Source of the DNA: Plumapathes pennacea
Taxonomy: Eukaryota > Cnidaria > Anthozoa > Antipatharia > Myriopathidae
DNA length: 64,000 bases
Direction: 5' to 3'
NCBI GenBank assembly: GCA_964036295.1
Contig: OZ038462.1
Location: 13,812,440 to 13,876,439, forward strand
The stretch's first letter is position 1, and each line of letters starts with the position of its first letter. Shown here piece after piece: positions 1 to 9,963 of the stretch. Both the position numbers and the translations under genes were made by a program. The notes under the pieces are model-generated. The model saw nothing but the letters and a program-made list of their open reading frames with translations, made no database searches and was not told the origin of the DNA.

Positions 1-236
1 CTTTGAACTTGGTCCTAGCGAAAATCCATTTCCTATCCTTTGTGTTCTAATTCGGCCAGTGTGAAAACTATTAGGAAATCACTGGGACGACTTAACACTT
101 GTGGCGCATAAGAGCTGTCAGCTAAGAAACTAGTAAGATATAGTGAGACTTGTTCTTGAAAACGGAACATCGACGCTAAAGTGCATTAAAAATGAGCTTC
201 AACTCTAAAGTCTGTTATAGCCCCGTAACAGATTTG

Positions 237-256
237 TGGTGGAGAATCTGGGCATC
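237..256 (+). other. Primer-binding-site-like leader of Gypsy copy A
   Basis: TGGTGGAGAATCTGGGCATC follows a GTAACA end typical of an LTR 3' terminus. The same sequence with one difference occurs at 24116-24135 upstream of the better preserved relative. Its position before gag supports a minus-strand primer site; the tRNA was not identified. Confidence 0.5.
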
Positions 257-540
257 GATCTTGGAAAAAGACCTTCGCAAGAGGACCTTCGAGGTATTTG
301 AAGCCACTTTCTTTTACACATTGATCTCTGTGAGTGTTATGGGTTTTTAGTGAAAACCAAGCCAAACCGTGTTCCATTAGGAATGATGTAGGTTAGAGTT
401 CAGAAATAAGGAAAAAAGAAAAAGAAAAGAAAAAAGAGTGTTTGTTAGCGTAACAGCTTTAAGTTTTTCTCGAAAGTAAGTGTAAACGAGAGTCAAACTA
501 TCTGTGGCTGCTTCGACAAAGATTAAACGACCACAAGCAA

Positions 541-1160
541 TTACCCACAGAAACAGTGACTACTTACGCTGCTGACAAAAGACGCATAAGCGGTAGAATA
601 AATTTACCACGTTCTGAAACTGTAAATTATTTTATCCAAGGCTTAAAACCCAGACTAAAATCGTATGTCATGCTTCAACAACCAAAGACTATTGAAGAAG
701 CAGAAACTCACGCTAAGTTGAAAGAATCTGCCCCAGACCCGAACAGCGACAAAATGGATCAAGTGATAATTTTGTTGATTGCTCAAAAACAAAGCCCGGT
801 AGTAGCTGCGTATATTCCATCAAATCTATCTAATGAACCTCAACAAAACTCACCCTTAAATAGGGATGATGTGACACAAATAATCCGCCAAGAATATTGC
901 TCCGCGTTAATGGCAATCAAGCCAACAACAGGGGATTTCCAAATCGAAATCGTAGAACCTTCGATGGACGCCCAATGTGCAATTATTGTAACAAAACAGG
1001 CCCTGTTGCTTATGCTTGTCGCCAACGTTTGGGACAACGAGATCCCAGACTCCCAAATTACAATTATGAGCACCGCCAACACAATCCGAGATATTCAGGC
1101 CGACCTGACCATCGTCCAGCAAACCAAGCGGCGCCTCTAAACTCCCCTCGGTCTTGTTAG
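541..1160 (+). pseudogene. Gag fragment with defective zinc knuckle
   Basis: The first part (541 to about 760) matches the capsid C-terminal region of Gypsy Gag, resembling the segment around ETASEYAADIGRIRQR in the copy at 25.1 kb. The reading frame then shifts: around 966-1010 another frame encodes a CCHC-like knuckle, CNYCNKTGPVAYACRQR, in which the histidine position is proline. The N-terminal half of gag is missing, so the fragment joins the leader directly to the capsid C-terminal region. It cannot encode a working Gag. Family assignment rests on the match to the 24-kb element. Confidence 0.6.
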
Positions 1161-1448
1161 AACGGGAAACTAGCAAGGCCACTGTATATCGTGAACTTAA
1201 TGGAAATATGAACGCCAAAGCAGAAACGCCACAAACAAACATAGAACCACACTTAGTAATGAAGCACTTAGTGACAGGCAAACGCCTCAACGACAGGAAG
1301 GCCAAATGATTTAGTAGCGCACGAGCCTGTAGTCCCGAACAGTCTCGTGAATTCAAAGGACAACAGTAAAGACACTAAAGTTAAAGGATATCCAGCGAGA
1401 TCTCAACAAATGCAAGAGAGAATGCGAAAACGCAGATAACTTGAGAAA

Positions 1449-2495
1449 ATGGCCCAAATTAAAGGTGACAAACCAATGTCCACAAAGGTTAAATCACACG
1501 AATCATTTACACCTGTCATGCAAATTCCTGCCTCAAAACTAAAAGTGCGTTTTGCTGAAGATGAATTAATAAATTGTTCAGAGGAAAGAACTCAAAACGT
1601 TCCGCGAATTAACACTATTTCCCTGATCACAACGGAAAATCATGTTAGGAGACCCGAAACTTTCACTACAACCGCAGAAGAACAAACGGAAGAAAATTTC
1701 GAAACAATAATGCCGCAAGAAGAGAGTTTTGTTACTGAAGAAACTAAAATTGTGTTTGAAGAACCAAGCATTTCATGCAAAGAGATAAAAGTGGAAACTG
1801 AAGAAACCAAAATCAAGTCGACGAAAAATAATCTGAATCGCTAAAACCCACCGTGGAAAATATTTACAGAGAAAACACACGATCAGCCGCGCTGAACCAA
1901 TTTGAGAAAATAATGTCGTATATGAAGTTGATGAAATACATATCTGTTCTAATAAGGAAACCACGGTTAAATTTAGAAGTCACAGAAGAAACTGATCAAA
2001 CAGATATAGTTAAAACCGGAATTCCAGATACCACTCAAAATGTGTCACAAGAGATGACAATCCCAGTTACAAATCAAACACAACAAGTTGCTAAACCAGC
2101 AGCCCAGGATTCAGATCACAAAGCAATTAATGATGTTCAGATTGCTAAGACAATACAAACATCCAAGCGAAATAATTGAAATTGAAACCAAGACTGTAGA
2201 TTTTGCCTTGAATACATCAAGTGGTCAGGATTGCATATCGAATGAGAATGAACAAACGCAAGTGACAGGTGCCGAGCACATTATTTCTTCAGATGACAAT
2301 CCAAACACGATAGAGTCAATTACCGAGGCATGTCAAAATGCTATTCAGTTTTCTAAGTCTAACAATATTCTTTCAATAGAAGGTTCGATTTGTGGCACGA
2401 AATTATCTTTCTTTGTTGACACCGGCGAAGAAGTTCGAAGCGCGAAATTTGAATCGTACAACGGCTGTTCTCCCAGTGATGTAAAAAGTCAATAA
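1449..2495 (+). pseudogene. Gag-Pol linker and aspartic protease remnant
   Basis: Three overlapping reading frames carry glutamate/threonine-rich linker sequence followed, near 2370-2450, by a retropepsin-like segment with the catalytic triplet FFVDTG. The stretch before it (NILSIEGSICGTKLSFFVDT) closely parallels the protease of the 24-kb element. Sequence after the DTG quickly departs from the family and ends at 2495. Frameshifts separate the linker from the protease. No RT follows. Confidence 0.55.
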
Positions 2496-3542
2496 ACGGG
2501 TGTAAAACTTCACAGATGCTTTATAATCAGTAAAGAGCTTCCATTTCTTTACTCTAGGAGAGGAAATCAAGGCAGATTGTTAGTTTTTATTTGAATTTCT
2601 CGGAAAGCATTTTGACCGTTGGCCGCCATTTTGGTCAGTTCACAGTTTGAATACTAATTAGGGGACGGAGCATTCCCTTTTATGGCGCGTCTTCGTGTTT
2701 AACAAGGAGGAATACTTATTGTATAACAAACATCGGAGAAACAAATTTTGAGCGGCGTGAATCGCTAACTCTTCCTGCGTCTCAGAGAAGCAATCCCAAG
2801 TGTCTTTCAGATTTTGCTGGCGTGATTACAAAATACGTTGTTTATAGCCGTACGTCAAAGCAACTGTGTGCTCTCTGCTTAAATTGGAATTCTATTGGTC
2901 GACATACTCATAAATGATTTGCTGAATAATCCTCGCACAGCTGCAATTATTCGCGTGGGCCTTCAAGGTGATTGAAACTGTTCAAACATGTTTTATCGCC
3001 CTTCCCAGGGGTCTAAAAGTCATATCACGAAACCATTTGTTAACCTGACGGCTTTTTGAGTCGTCCAATTTTGTCAATCATTCGATAACTGAATGTTGCT
3101 AGAACTAGGTTTAATATAAACTCTTGAGAGTGATCCTGACATCAGGTTTCGTTTTAAATTTCAGGCATTTTATCTGACAATTCAGTAAGTTTAATTGAAT
3201 TACTAATTGTTGTAATTATACGTCACTCATTTTCTGCTGGAATGATTCGGATAATTTGACTTTATGAGGAGCTCAGAAACTGTTTTTAGTGCAAAGGAGG
3301 GGATTTCTAGCGAAGAGTTGCGGCATAATACTTGGGTTTTTAACGTGCCTTTCTGTTAAATGTAGAAGACAACTATCAACCGGCTCTTGAGATCAGTAAT
3401 TTGTTAGTTATGCTCCAAAGCGGCATTTGCGCCTGTTTATGTTAAGTGTCCCGGCTTTCTGGTGTCATCACGTTAAACGTACAGGGCTGCGATAACGCAA
3501 TTTAAGTTATGTTCTCAGAATTGTTTAGTTCAGATTAAGTAT
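2496..3542. other. No gene seen
   Basis: AT-rich sequence with no convincing ORF, repeat or RNA gene between the decayed Gypsy copy and the first Polinton-like element. Confidence 0.5.
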
Positions 3543-3628
3543 TAGGAAAGCGCCGGTTCTGGCACATCGAGTAAGGAGTGGTGAAATCCCTAGCATTGTT
3601 CCTTATGAGTGCGGAGTGTGGTTTACTT
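3543..3628 (+). repeat. Left 86-bp inverted repeat of Polinton copy 1
   Basis: Identical over 86 bases to the reverse complement of 9878-9963. Outside the repeat the two flanks are unrelated; inside, weaker similarity continues for about 10 bases. Confidence 0.9.
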
Positions 3629-3634
3629 AAGCTC

Positions 3635-3686
3635 GCGATCGGTCAGCGGTTTTACCTATGCGCGAGCGAAACCGCTGACCGATCGC
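3635..3686. repeat. Hairpin inside the left end of Polinton copy 1
   Basis: Perfect 18-bp arms (3635-3652 and 3669-3686) with a 16-nt loop. The arm core AACCGCTGACC recurs once more just downstream (around 3720-3731), giving three related copies near the element end. Function unknown. Confidence 0.8.
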
Positions 3687-3760
3687 GGGCTCAGGTGTGC
3701 GGTGAGTGGGTGTGAGTGAAACCGCTGACCAGCCAGATCGTGGGCGAAAGTGTTTTTCGG

Positions 3761-3766
3761 CTTAAA
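3761..3766 (+). promoter_or_regulatory. Putative core-promoter motif CTTAAA
   Basis: Lies 27 nt upstream of the ATG at 3788. The homologous gene in copy 2 has CTTAAG 30 nt upstream of its ATG at 51974. Position and conservation match the motif found before most genes of both elements; promoter function is inferred. Confidence 0.45.
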
Positions 3767-3787
3767 GGAGTGAAGAACGAAGGTTAG

Positions 3788-4346
3788 ATGGCTGAGTTGA
3801 GGAGGTTGAAGGAATATATCAATGTCCGAAACAGAGCCGGGCTACGATTCTCGAAATGGGATGATCCGATGAGCTGATTGAGGCCTGTAAGAGAGAGGCA
3901 ATCTGGTGGTGGGGGAATCTGTGAACACAGGAGAAGCAGATACTATTGCAAAGACTGGTGGAGAGGGAATCTGTGAACATGGTAAGAAAAGGGTAAGGTG
4001 TAAGAATGTGGAGGAGAGGGAATATGTGAACATGGGAAGGAAGAGTACCATTGCAAAGAATGTGGTGGAAAGGGGATGTGCGTAGATAGTAAACAAAGGT
4101 ACCATTGCAAAGACTGCGGAGGGAAGGGAATCTGTCAACATGGATGACGCAAAGGGGATTGTAATGAGTGTGGTGGAAAGAGGATGTGCGAGCATGGAAA
4201 AAGATGGTACTATTGTAAGGAGTGCGGTGGGAAGGGAGTCTGTGAACACGAGAAACGAAAGGGTAACTGTCGCGAGTGTAAGGAAAGAATGGCAGCAAAA
4301 AGTCCACCAAGCGACACTCCCACAAACGACTGCAATGGCAGGCAAG
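3788..4346 (+). pseudogene. CxH/CxxC tandem-repeat protein, broken
   Basis: Counterpart of the intact gene at 51974-52510. The start reads MAELRRLKEYINV, like the helical N-terminus of copy 2, and hits a stop after about 30 codons. Downstream, repeats of the type GICEHGKKR and CKxC can be followed, but they move between reading frames and several cysteines are lost. The 3' end overlaps, antisense, the end of the large minus-strand gene, so the two genes converge tail to tail. Confidence 0.6.
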
Positions 4347-5851
4347 GTGTTTGAGTGAACCTCTGACTTTTGAGAGGGTGTCAGAGTTGAGACAGGAGTC
4401 TTTGAGTTTCCACCGACTTGATCGTCAGTGGAATCGGCAGAGGTGGGTTGCAGGCCATCACCGGAGGTGGGTCGTAGACCATCGTCATCACCAGAGTCGG
4501 GCCTTTGAACTTCGCTGTCGTTGATGTCACCGCTTGAGCCAAACTTCATATTGTTGGTCGTCTTTTCGAGCTTGTTGTTATATCCAGCCACACGGTCCTT
4601 GTTAATAACCATCTCAGAGGGTAACAGCCAAGTCCCAGGCGTAATGGCAAAGTCTAGCCTTACCTTTGCATTCTGAACAGCCAACTGATACCTCGATATG
4701 CTCTTTGCAAGGCTTTCCTCAATGACAGCACTCTCAAAGAGGACCAACATCTCTTGCTGAGCCTCCTGAAGCCCACCTCCAGAGCCAACAATCGGATTCC
4801 TCACGTTGGCTTGCGCACCCAGTACGCAGTAAACAAGAGCTTCGATGCTACGATTCAACCTCCCAAAGCCTGGCGTAGTGATCCCCTTTCCACGCCTCAA
4901 GGCAAACCACTCGTATTGCTTCCCTCCATGGCTATCGTTGCGGATATACCTAACGTCCTTGTTAGACTCACCTTCATCCTTTAAATGCAGCCTTCCTCCA
5001 GGCCACTTCTCGTCAGAGCTCTTAAACCAAGGACTTGTGTGAACGTTACTCACATGCCCGTGTGCGTGATCAAAAGCAAACACAGTCCCAAAACTTCCAT
5101 TCTGTCCCCTCATCCAACGAAGGTCAAGACTCTTGGGTGTGTTGAATTCTTGGCAAAGAGCCTCGTACTTCCCGAGGTTCACAGGGTTGTTCAGAGGGTC
5201 AAACCCCTGACTCTTTGGCAACGCCACCTCAAGCTCCCAAAGAATCCTCCTGATCGTAACGTAGACGTGAAACTCAATGAGGCACTGAACAGGCTTGCTG
5301 TAGTTCTCGTCAAGTCCAATTCCACATCCGCAGGTCGCGCACCATACAGCAAAGCAGAGTTGTTGAGGCCAAAAGGAGATGTCAGGACCAGCCAACCACG
5401 CCTTGGCCGTCTCAGACGTTGTAAAGGTAAGCGTTTCATCAGTAAAGATGTTCTTCATCTTGGTAACAAAGGACTTGCCAGGTGAAGCAAAGATCTCGAG
5501 GTTTGTTGGAATTGGCTGTGCGGAGGAGGAGAACGATGTTAGGTGAACGGCGTAAGTTCCTTGGAAGGGGAGAAGCGTGTGTGGGAAGAAGGACCTCTTC
5601 CCCATGTCCTTGACGCACTGCTCATCCAAAGTCATCCCAGGTCGCAGGTCATGCTTCTTCCACTCAATTTGATACTTATCCTCCACGTTTGTGACAATAA
5701 ACGCATCTTTGACTGCGTTTGGAAAGGACTGCTTAAACCTCGCCCAAGCGTCTTTCAAGCCCTTCATGTAAAGATCGAGGCTCTTGTGAGGGTAATAATC
5801 CTTCCATTGAGCCCTCATGGTTGCAGAAACGGGGGCATCGATGTTCAACAT
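3842..5851 (-). CDS. ~500-aa conserved Polinton-lineage protein with chimeric C-terminus
   Basis: An open frame of 669 codons. Residues 1 to about 515 match the three fragments at 53553-55032 of copy 2 (shared blocks GAQANVRNPIVG and GTWLLPSEMVI). I do not recognise a named domain; several Trp/Cys/Gly-rich stretches suggest a structural protein, but this is inference. Copy 2 ends in a hydrophobic segment (AVVVGGAVWWLF) and a stop. Here the stop is lost after the equivalent AWWTF (near 4290), and translation runs another ~150 residues through the antisense strand of the repeat-protein pseudogene, giving a low-complexity hydrophobic tail. It starts at an ATG preceded by CTTAAG. It is the longest intact frame in this element. 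Native product about 515 aa. Confidence 0.7.
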   Translation of the reverse strand: MLNIDAPVSATMRAQWKDYYPHKSLDLYMKGLKDAWARFKQSFPNAVKDAFIVTNVEDKYQIEWKKHDLRPGMTLDEQCVKDMGKRSFFPHTLLPFQGTYAVHLTSFSSSAQPIPTNLEIFASPGKSFVTKMKNIFTDETLTFTTSETAKAWLAGPDISFWPQQLCFAVWCATCGCGIGLDENYSKPVQCLIEFHVYVTIRRILWELEVALPKSQGFDPLNNPVNLGKYEALCQEFNTPKSLDLRWMRGQNGSFGTVFAFDHAHGHVSNVHTSPWFKSSDEKWPGGRLHLKDEGESNKDVRYIRNDSHGGKQYEWFALRRGKGITTPGFGRLNRSIEALVYCVLGAQANVRNPIVGSGGGLQEAQQEMLVLFESAVIEESLAKSISRYQLAVQNAKVRLDFAITPGTWLLPSEMVINKDRVAGYNNKLEKTTNNMKFGSSGDINDSEVQRPDSGDDDGLRPTSGDGLQPTSADSTDDQVGGNSKTPVSTLTPSQKSEVHSNTLPAIAVVCGSVAWWTFCCHSFLTLATVTLSFLVFTDSLPTALLTIVPSFSMLAHPLSTTLITIPFASSMLTDSLPSAVFAMVPLFTIYAHPLSTTFFAMVLFLPMFTYSLSSTFLHLTLFLPCSQIPSPPVFAIVSASPVFTDSPTTRLPLSYRPQSAHRIIPFRES

Positions 5852-5890
5852 TCCTTAACGGCTTTCGTTAAGGAATCTTTTGTCCTTAAG
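5850..5890 (-). promoter_or_regulatory. Start-site hairpin and CTTAAG motif
   Basis: CTTAAG (5885-5890) lies 39 nt upstream of the start at 5851. Between them an 11-bp inverted repeat (5850-5860 and 5866-5876, core CCTTAACG) folds immediately over the start codon. The motif is shared with other genes of the lineage; the hairpin is seen only here. Confidence 0.4.
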
Positions 5891-5971
5891 CGTATGGTGG
5901 AGGAGCAGATGGTATTTCTTGATGAGGAAACTCGTTAGTCATGAAAACATTAACCGTTGAGTTTCTTATTA

Positions 5972-6809
5972 TCATGACTTTCCCCCTTCCCGTGAGCCAT
6001 TCTCCAAAGCGTTCAGTAGCCTTCGCGTCAAGGTCCTCGCGCTCTTGGTTCTTTGGAGTGACAAGTCCTTTTTTGCTGCAATTGTTGCAGAGTGCCTCTG
6101 ACTTTCCCACAACGCCTTTTCCTTGTTAAACTTGTCAAACTCCTCCTCGGAGATCTTACCATCACTCAAAGACCTGGAGACCATCCCTTGGATGCTTGTA
6201 ATCTTGGCCTGGTCAAGAGAAACCAACCTCTCGAGGGTCCTAACCTTCTTGACGGTCTCCTTGTCAAGAGCGATCGTAATGAGACCTGTGAGACATAGAG
6301 CACCCCCAACGCCAATCAATGGTACACCGATTGCGACACCAAAGACTGTTTCAGATAGGGCAGTCCCAGTGATCGATAGAGCAGAAGGTCCAGCCGTGGA
6401 CCCTTGGCTCACCATCCTCAGCCTGTCATACTTCTTTGACAATGTAATACCAGCTCTTAAGAGAACTAGGTTGACTGTGTCGGCGTGGCGGAAGACAAAC
6501 TGGTGTATCAACTAAGTGTTGATGAGGGTAATGGAACGCCGTCAAAAAGACAATAGCTGACGTTTCGAGCGCTAGCCCTTCGTCATTCGCTCTGACGAAG
6601 GGCTAGCGCTCGAAACGTCAGCTATTGTCTCTTTGACGGCGTTCCATTACCCTCATCAACACTTAGTTGATACACCATTTTATGCTTCTTTGACGCCTTC
6701 CTCAAACTCGTCAAGTCCTGCTCAAGCTTACCCTTGATATCTTCAAGGTAGTTGCGTTTGGTTGATTCATCGTTGGGTAGATCGGGGGGCATGTCTTAAC
6801 CTCGCTCAT
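5972..6809 (-). pseudogene. Glycine-rich membrane companion protein, split by a foldback insertion
   Basis: Homolog of the gene at 55188-55784. The conserved core (GVPLIGVGGALCLTGLITIA, then a helical region ending SLSDGKISEEEFDKFNKEK) is intact at 5972-6500. The upstream portion, including a start at 6809, lies beyond a 177-bp hairpin element inserted at 6501-6677 and carries at least one further frameshift after MSEVKT. A TTTAAA motif sits 30 nt upstream of the start. The family has a central hydrophobic Gly/Ala segment suggesting membrane insertion; function is unknown. I recall similar proteins recurring in cnidarian genomes. Confidence 0.65.
6501..6677. mobile_element. Foldback (hairpin) MITE-like insertion
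   Basis: Nearly perfect inverted repeat with arms of about 85 bases, meeting near 6589 and containing GAAGGGCTAGCGCTCGAAAC. The two flanks resume the same gene. I recall closely similar sequences dispersed in many marine invertebrate genomes. No clear target duplication. Confidence 0.8.
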
Positions 6810-6863
6810 GTTGTCTCGTTCGCGCTAAACGACTTTAAAAGGCCTACGGCCCGCCCCATGCGT

Positions 6864-7030
6864 TCATGATACAGAGTGGTGAATCACCAGCTGAACGAGG
6901 AGGTGAGCCTCTTCGTCAGCCGTCAGGCTCTTTGCGCGAGGAAAGTAGACTGAGAACTCAACCTGGTTAATCAACGTCTTGGCATGAGGAGCCGCAGCCG
7001 GGTTGAGCCGTAAGTACCCGTTGCTAACCA
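6864..7030 (-). pseudogene. C-terminal fragment of the 143-aa Polinton-lineage protein
   Basis: About 55 codons match the end of the gene at 55816-56247: both share an acidic FxxRxKSLxxD block and finish with QLVIHHS / QVIIHHT before the stop. Upstream similarity stops at about 7030, the left edge of the large internal deletion. Confidence 0.55.
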
Positions 7031-7945
7031 AGCTGTTTTAATCCCAATTAACTGCGGCGAACAAAGGTGTAAGCAAAACAGCATGCAAGCGCCTCGATTC
7101 TTGGAGTGAGAATGTTTCCCGTGGGGAAAACGCCAGCCTGCTGAGCTGCTTTGTGAAAGCCGGATATCAAGAATTTACTAAGCTTTGGGGCTGTTTTGCA
7201 GAAAAAAATGCCATCTAAAAAGTTAAAATTGGATAGCACTGACAGAGACATTGAGTTCTGGATGCCTTCAGTGCCTCAAGGTTAATAATCAATTTGCAAA
7301 GATACATAACAATTACAAGCCAATTGAAGAATCAGTTTGCATTTACCACAATTAGTAACATTTTACTCGCGCCAGCTTTCTACTACATTGGTTTCTTCCT
7401 TTTCCTTAAGAAGAAATTCACTGAGCCAAACTGGAAAAAGTACCTTTCTGTGATTAGGAAGAGTTAGTTTACCCATATGACATGGGAAATGAGACTCTTC
7501 TCGTGTCCCACAGCATCTTACACTGGTAGACAATGTGCTAAGTTGTCTAATATTCTGTAGAATCATTGTGTATTTTATAATGCATTTTTTCCATTTTCAC
7601 TCTCACAGAAACTTCCAATTTTCCAATATAATGGGGAGTATAGATTTAGGGTTATTTTTCCTGGCATGAGATTTTGTGCTTTAGTACATGTACCAGGGAA
7701 CACATGCAACAACATTGAAACCTTTTGAAAAGTGGGATGTATTACTTACAGGTACTTGAGAAATAAATATACAGTACTTCACCAATGAATGGAGTGCAAA
7801 GACCGTCTCTGTATATTTTCTTAATATGCAACAAAATAAATCACTGTGATTTGTGTGAAAGAGAAGAATAACTTTCACGACCAACCAACATATATAACAG
7901 AATTACTGTGCTCTTCAAACAGCAATGGGTAGAGTTCTCATGTAT
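7031..7945. other. Unrelated filler replacing the Polinton centre
   Basis: AT-rich sequence without coding similarity to copy 2, sitting where capsid, ATPase and the integrase N-terminus should be. No gene or repeat recognised. Confidence 0.5.
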
Positions 7946-8317
7946 GCTTACACCACGCATGTCGATATCCAAACATCGTGAAAGCCATCAATAACCACGC
8001 CACAAGGCTGACAGGTAAGAAGGCTATTGTTGCATATCACGAGAAGAGCGTTAAGCAACAGAAGGTACTGGAGGCCTGTTAGGTTCGATGAGAGCCGCCT
8101 CGAAGGTGGTCTTAGGGTGAGGTACCTCCTTAGCCCAGGTGAGGAAGAGGGTGAAAGCGTTAGGAGGGCTACTGATCTTATTTGGAGTACCAAGGTCTTT
8201 GACTTGAGCAGGTCAAAAATAGCTGAGAATCAGCTTGTTTTGTACTACCTGGCGGATGGGCCGAAGAGAGGGTTCGTCAGGGAAGAGCTGCAAGTCGTGC
8301 CACCAGACACTGAGTAA
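7946..8317 (+). pseudogene. Integrase C-terminal fragment (Polinton type)
   Basis: Matches the last ~140 residues of the integrase at 61714-62760. The first part (ATRLTGKKAI) ends at a stop at 8080-8082 and the frame then changes; the second part (RYLLSPGEEEGESVRRATD ... REELQVVP) is the conserved C-terminal domain. The catalytic DDE core is deleted, so it is inactive. Confidence 0.75.
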
Positions 8318-8339
8318 CCGCCAAAGTTTGTGGTTAAGA

Positions 8340-9928
8340 CCTAATTCCATGGTGACTTAGCGCCAGGATGTCCACCCCATTTGGTAGTATGTGCCTCTTA
8401 TCGTCCTCCCTCCTCAGGGCTACCTTGGTTACCTCCTCCAAGTAGATGTCGTGCTTGTGACTTCTTATAGACTTCAGCGAGCGGGTTTGCTCTTTCCCAC
8501 TGAAGAGGAGTCTCTGTAATCCGCCAAGGTAATCTCCTTCCTGACAACAGCCTTTTTGACCCCCTTGTATTTCTTCTCTTCATTGGAAGAGCCGTCGACT
8601 GAGAAGGACTAGAGCTTTGCTCTCAAACCCACAAACTCTGTGATCTGTTTACCTCCGACCTCGTCCTTGAACATACCGATCACCTTCTTGTTGACGCCAA
8701 CCTCTACCCCTGACGGATGGTTCTTTGGATAGTTGCTCGTGTCAAACTTGCTATTGACGTCTGAAGCAATGTCCTTGTAAAAGTCATCCGTTTCAATCTC
8801 GTAAAGCAGTGAGTCTGTGTCTGTAAAGAGTAGCCTGATTTGCTCCGGTGAGCACTTGCTCCGTATATTGTTGTAGTGAAAGTCGTACATGAGGGTCTTA
8901 CTCGTGTCCAGTATCGTTAGCCCAAGGTAGACCGGCTTGTTAAATACGACTTTGTCCCGATATATGTGAACCGCAACGAGGCTGTTGCTAAAGATATTTC
9001 TCCTATCGAAGCTTGGCTTGGCAACGAGCTTTCTGACCTGATCCTCGCTCGTGACTAGCCTGACGTCCACTCGATCTCTGACGTTCTCCATTGTCTTGCC
9101 AAACACAGAGTTGTTCATCAGCTTAAATAAGTCCTTCTCAAAGTCGTTCTTTGCGTTTGCCCTAAGCCTCGTATTCAAGTCAATGTAGCACTTCAGCCAG
9201 TCTGTCTCTTCGAACTTTATTCCTCGATGTACCTTTTTGAGTTTCAAACCGTGTAATACATAGTTTCTCAGAGCGTTGTGGTGAATTGCGTACTTTGTCT
9301 TGTTGCTTAGGGTTGGGACTAGTTTCTCTGTTCCGTTTATAACAAGCCTTTCAGGGACAAAAGGATAGTCGTTGTGAGCGTCGTGTGGGTGGGTTGGATA
9401 CTTAAGATCGACCTCAAGTATAAAAGGGTGGTTAGTCCAAGCACCCAGCTTATCCTCGTCCATCCACTTAAAACCGTGCGTTGGTAGCGGTTTAGACATT
9501 GCCCACCCGTACAGATTGTTTGCATCAAGGTACTGCAGGTACTTGGTTGGTTTGTTTGGATCGTAGTTTGTCATGTAAAGGTTGTTTGCCACCCCATGCC
9601 TCTTCGTTATCATCGAGACACCACCACGTATTCCCTTCTCAATCATGAGCACCATGTCGTTGTCGGCTAATAGCTCAAGGCTGACTCGCGTTTTTTCCAA
9701 CGCTGCTGACCACGCTAGGCCTGGTGAAGTGTAGTACCAGGGAGAATCAAGTTTGTAGTTCTCGAGGCAGATGTCCCTAAAGTGGGTCAGGATTAGCACG
9801 TCTGATTCGAGGTAGAGGTTGTGGTAATCCCTCATCGTCTTGCACTCAAAGCACATCCAAACCCTCTTTGCGTGCTCAAGTAAACCACACTCCGCACTCA
9901 TAAGGAACAATGCTAGGGATTTCACCAC
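8340..9928 (-). pseudogene. Protein-primed family B DNA polymerase, C-terminal half
   Basis: The long frame 8609-9928 (439 codons) carries the palm motifs: A at residues 134-145 (LDANNLYGWAMS, Asp135), B at 270-281 (LMNNSVFGKTME), and C at 369-373 (TDTDS). This is the protein-primed polymerase family (DNA_pol_B_2) used by Polintons/adintoviruses to copy linear DNA. The exonuclease and N-terminal domains are absent: the frame begins inside the element's inverted repeat. After LRAKL the frame breaks; the remainder (for example KRHILPNGVD) continues to about 8345 in other frames. Not functional. Confidence 0.85.
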
Positions 9929-9963
9929 TCCTTACTCGATGTGCCAGAACCGGCGCTTTCCTA
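9878..9963 (-). repeat. Right 86-bp inverted repeat of Polinton copy 1
   Basis: Exact reverse complement of 3543-3628. It overlaps the first ~17 codons of the truncated polymerase frame, so the element's end lies within what should be polymerase coding sequence. Confidence 0.9.

Larger units (their letters stand above)
1..2495 (+). mobile_element. Degenerate Ty3/Gypsy element, 5' portion
   Basis: A decayed relative of the element at 24-34 kb. The LTR/leader junction, gag pieces and a protease piece appear in the expected order, and the leader just after the primer-binding site matches the one at 24.1 kb. RT, RNase H, integrase and the 3' LTR are absent; recognisable similarity stops near 2495. 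The part upstream of 237 is presumably LTR, but no second copy is present to prove its edges. Confidence 0.7.
3543..9963. mobile_element. Polinton-like element copy 1, internally deleted
   Basis: A 6.4-kb block bounded by perfect 86-bp inverted repeats. It holds a cysteine/histidine-repeat pseudogene (+), a ~500-aa unknown protein (-), a glycine-rich membrane protein (-), the end of a 143-aa protein (-), the integrase C-terminus (+) and DNA polymerase B (-), in the same order and orientation as the element at 51.9-63.9 kb. Capsid, ATPase and most small genes are missing; the gap corresponds to 7.03-7.95 kb, which is filled by unrelated sequence. Base composition is clearly GC-richer than copy 2. 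No target duplication was found at the repeat edges. Confidence 0.8.

Noticed and set aside
3819-4325. Minus-strand frame of 168 codons rich in His/Ser/Pro
   Set aside because: Antisense of the zinc-repeat pseudogene; no start context and no homolog in copy 2.
4985-5938. Several plus-strand frames over 4.98-5.94 kb
   Set aside because: All lie opposite the long minus-strand gene conserved in copy 2.
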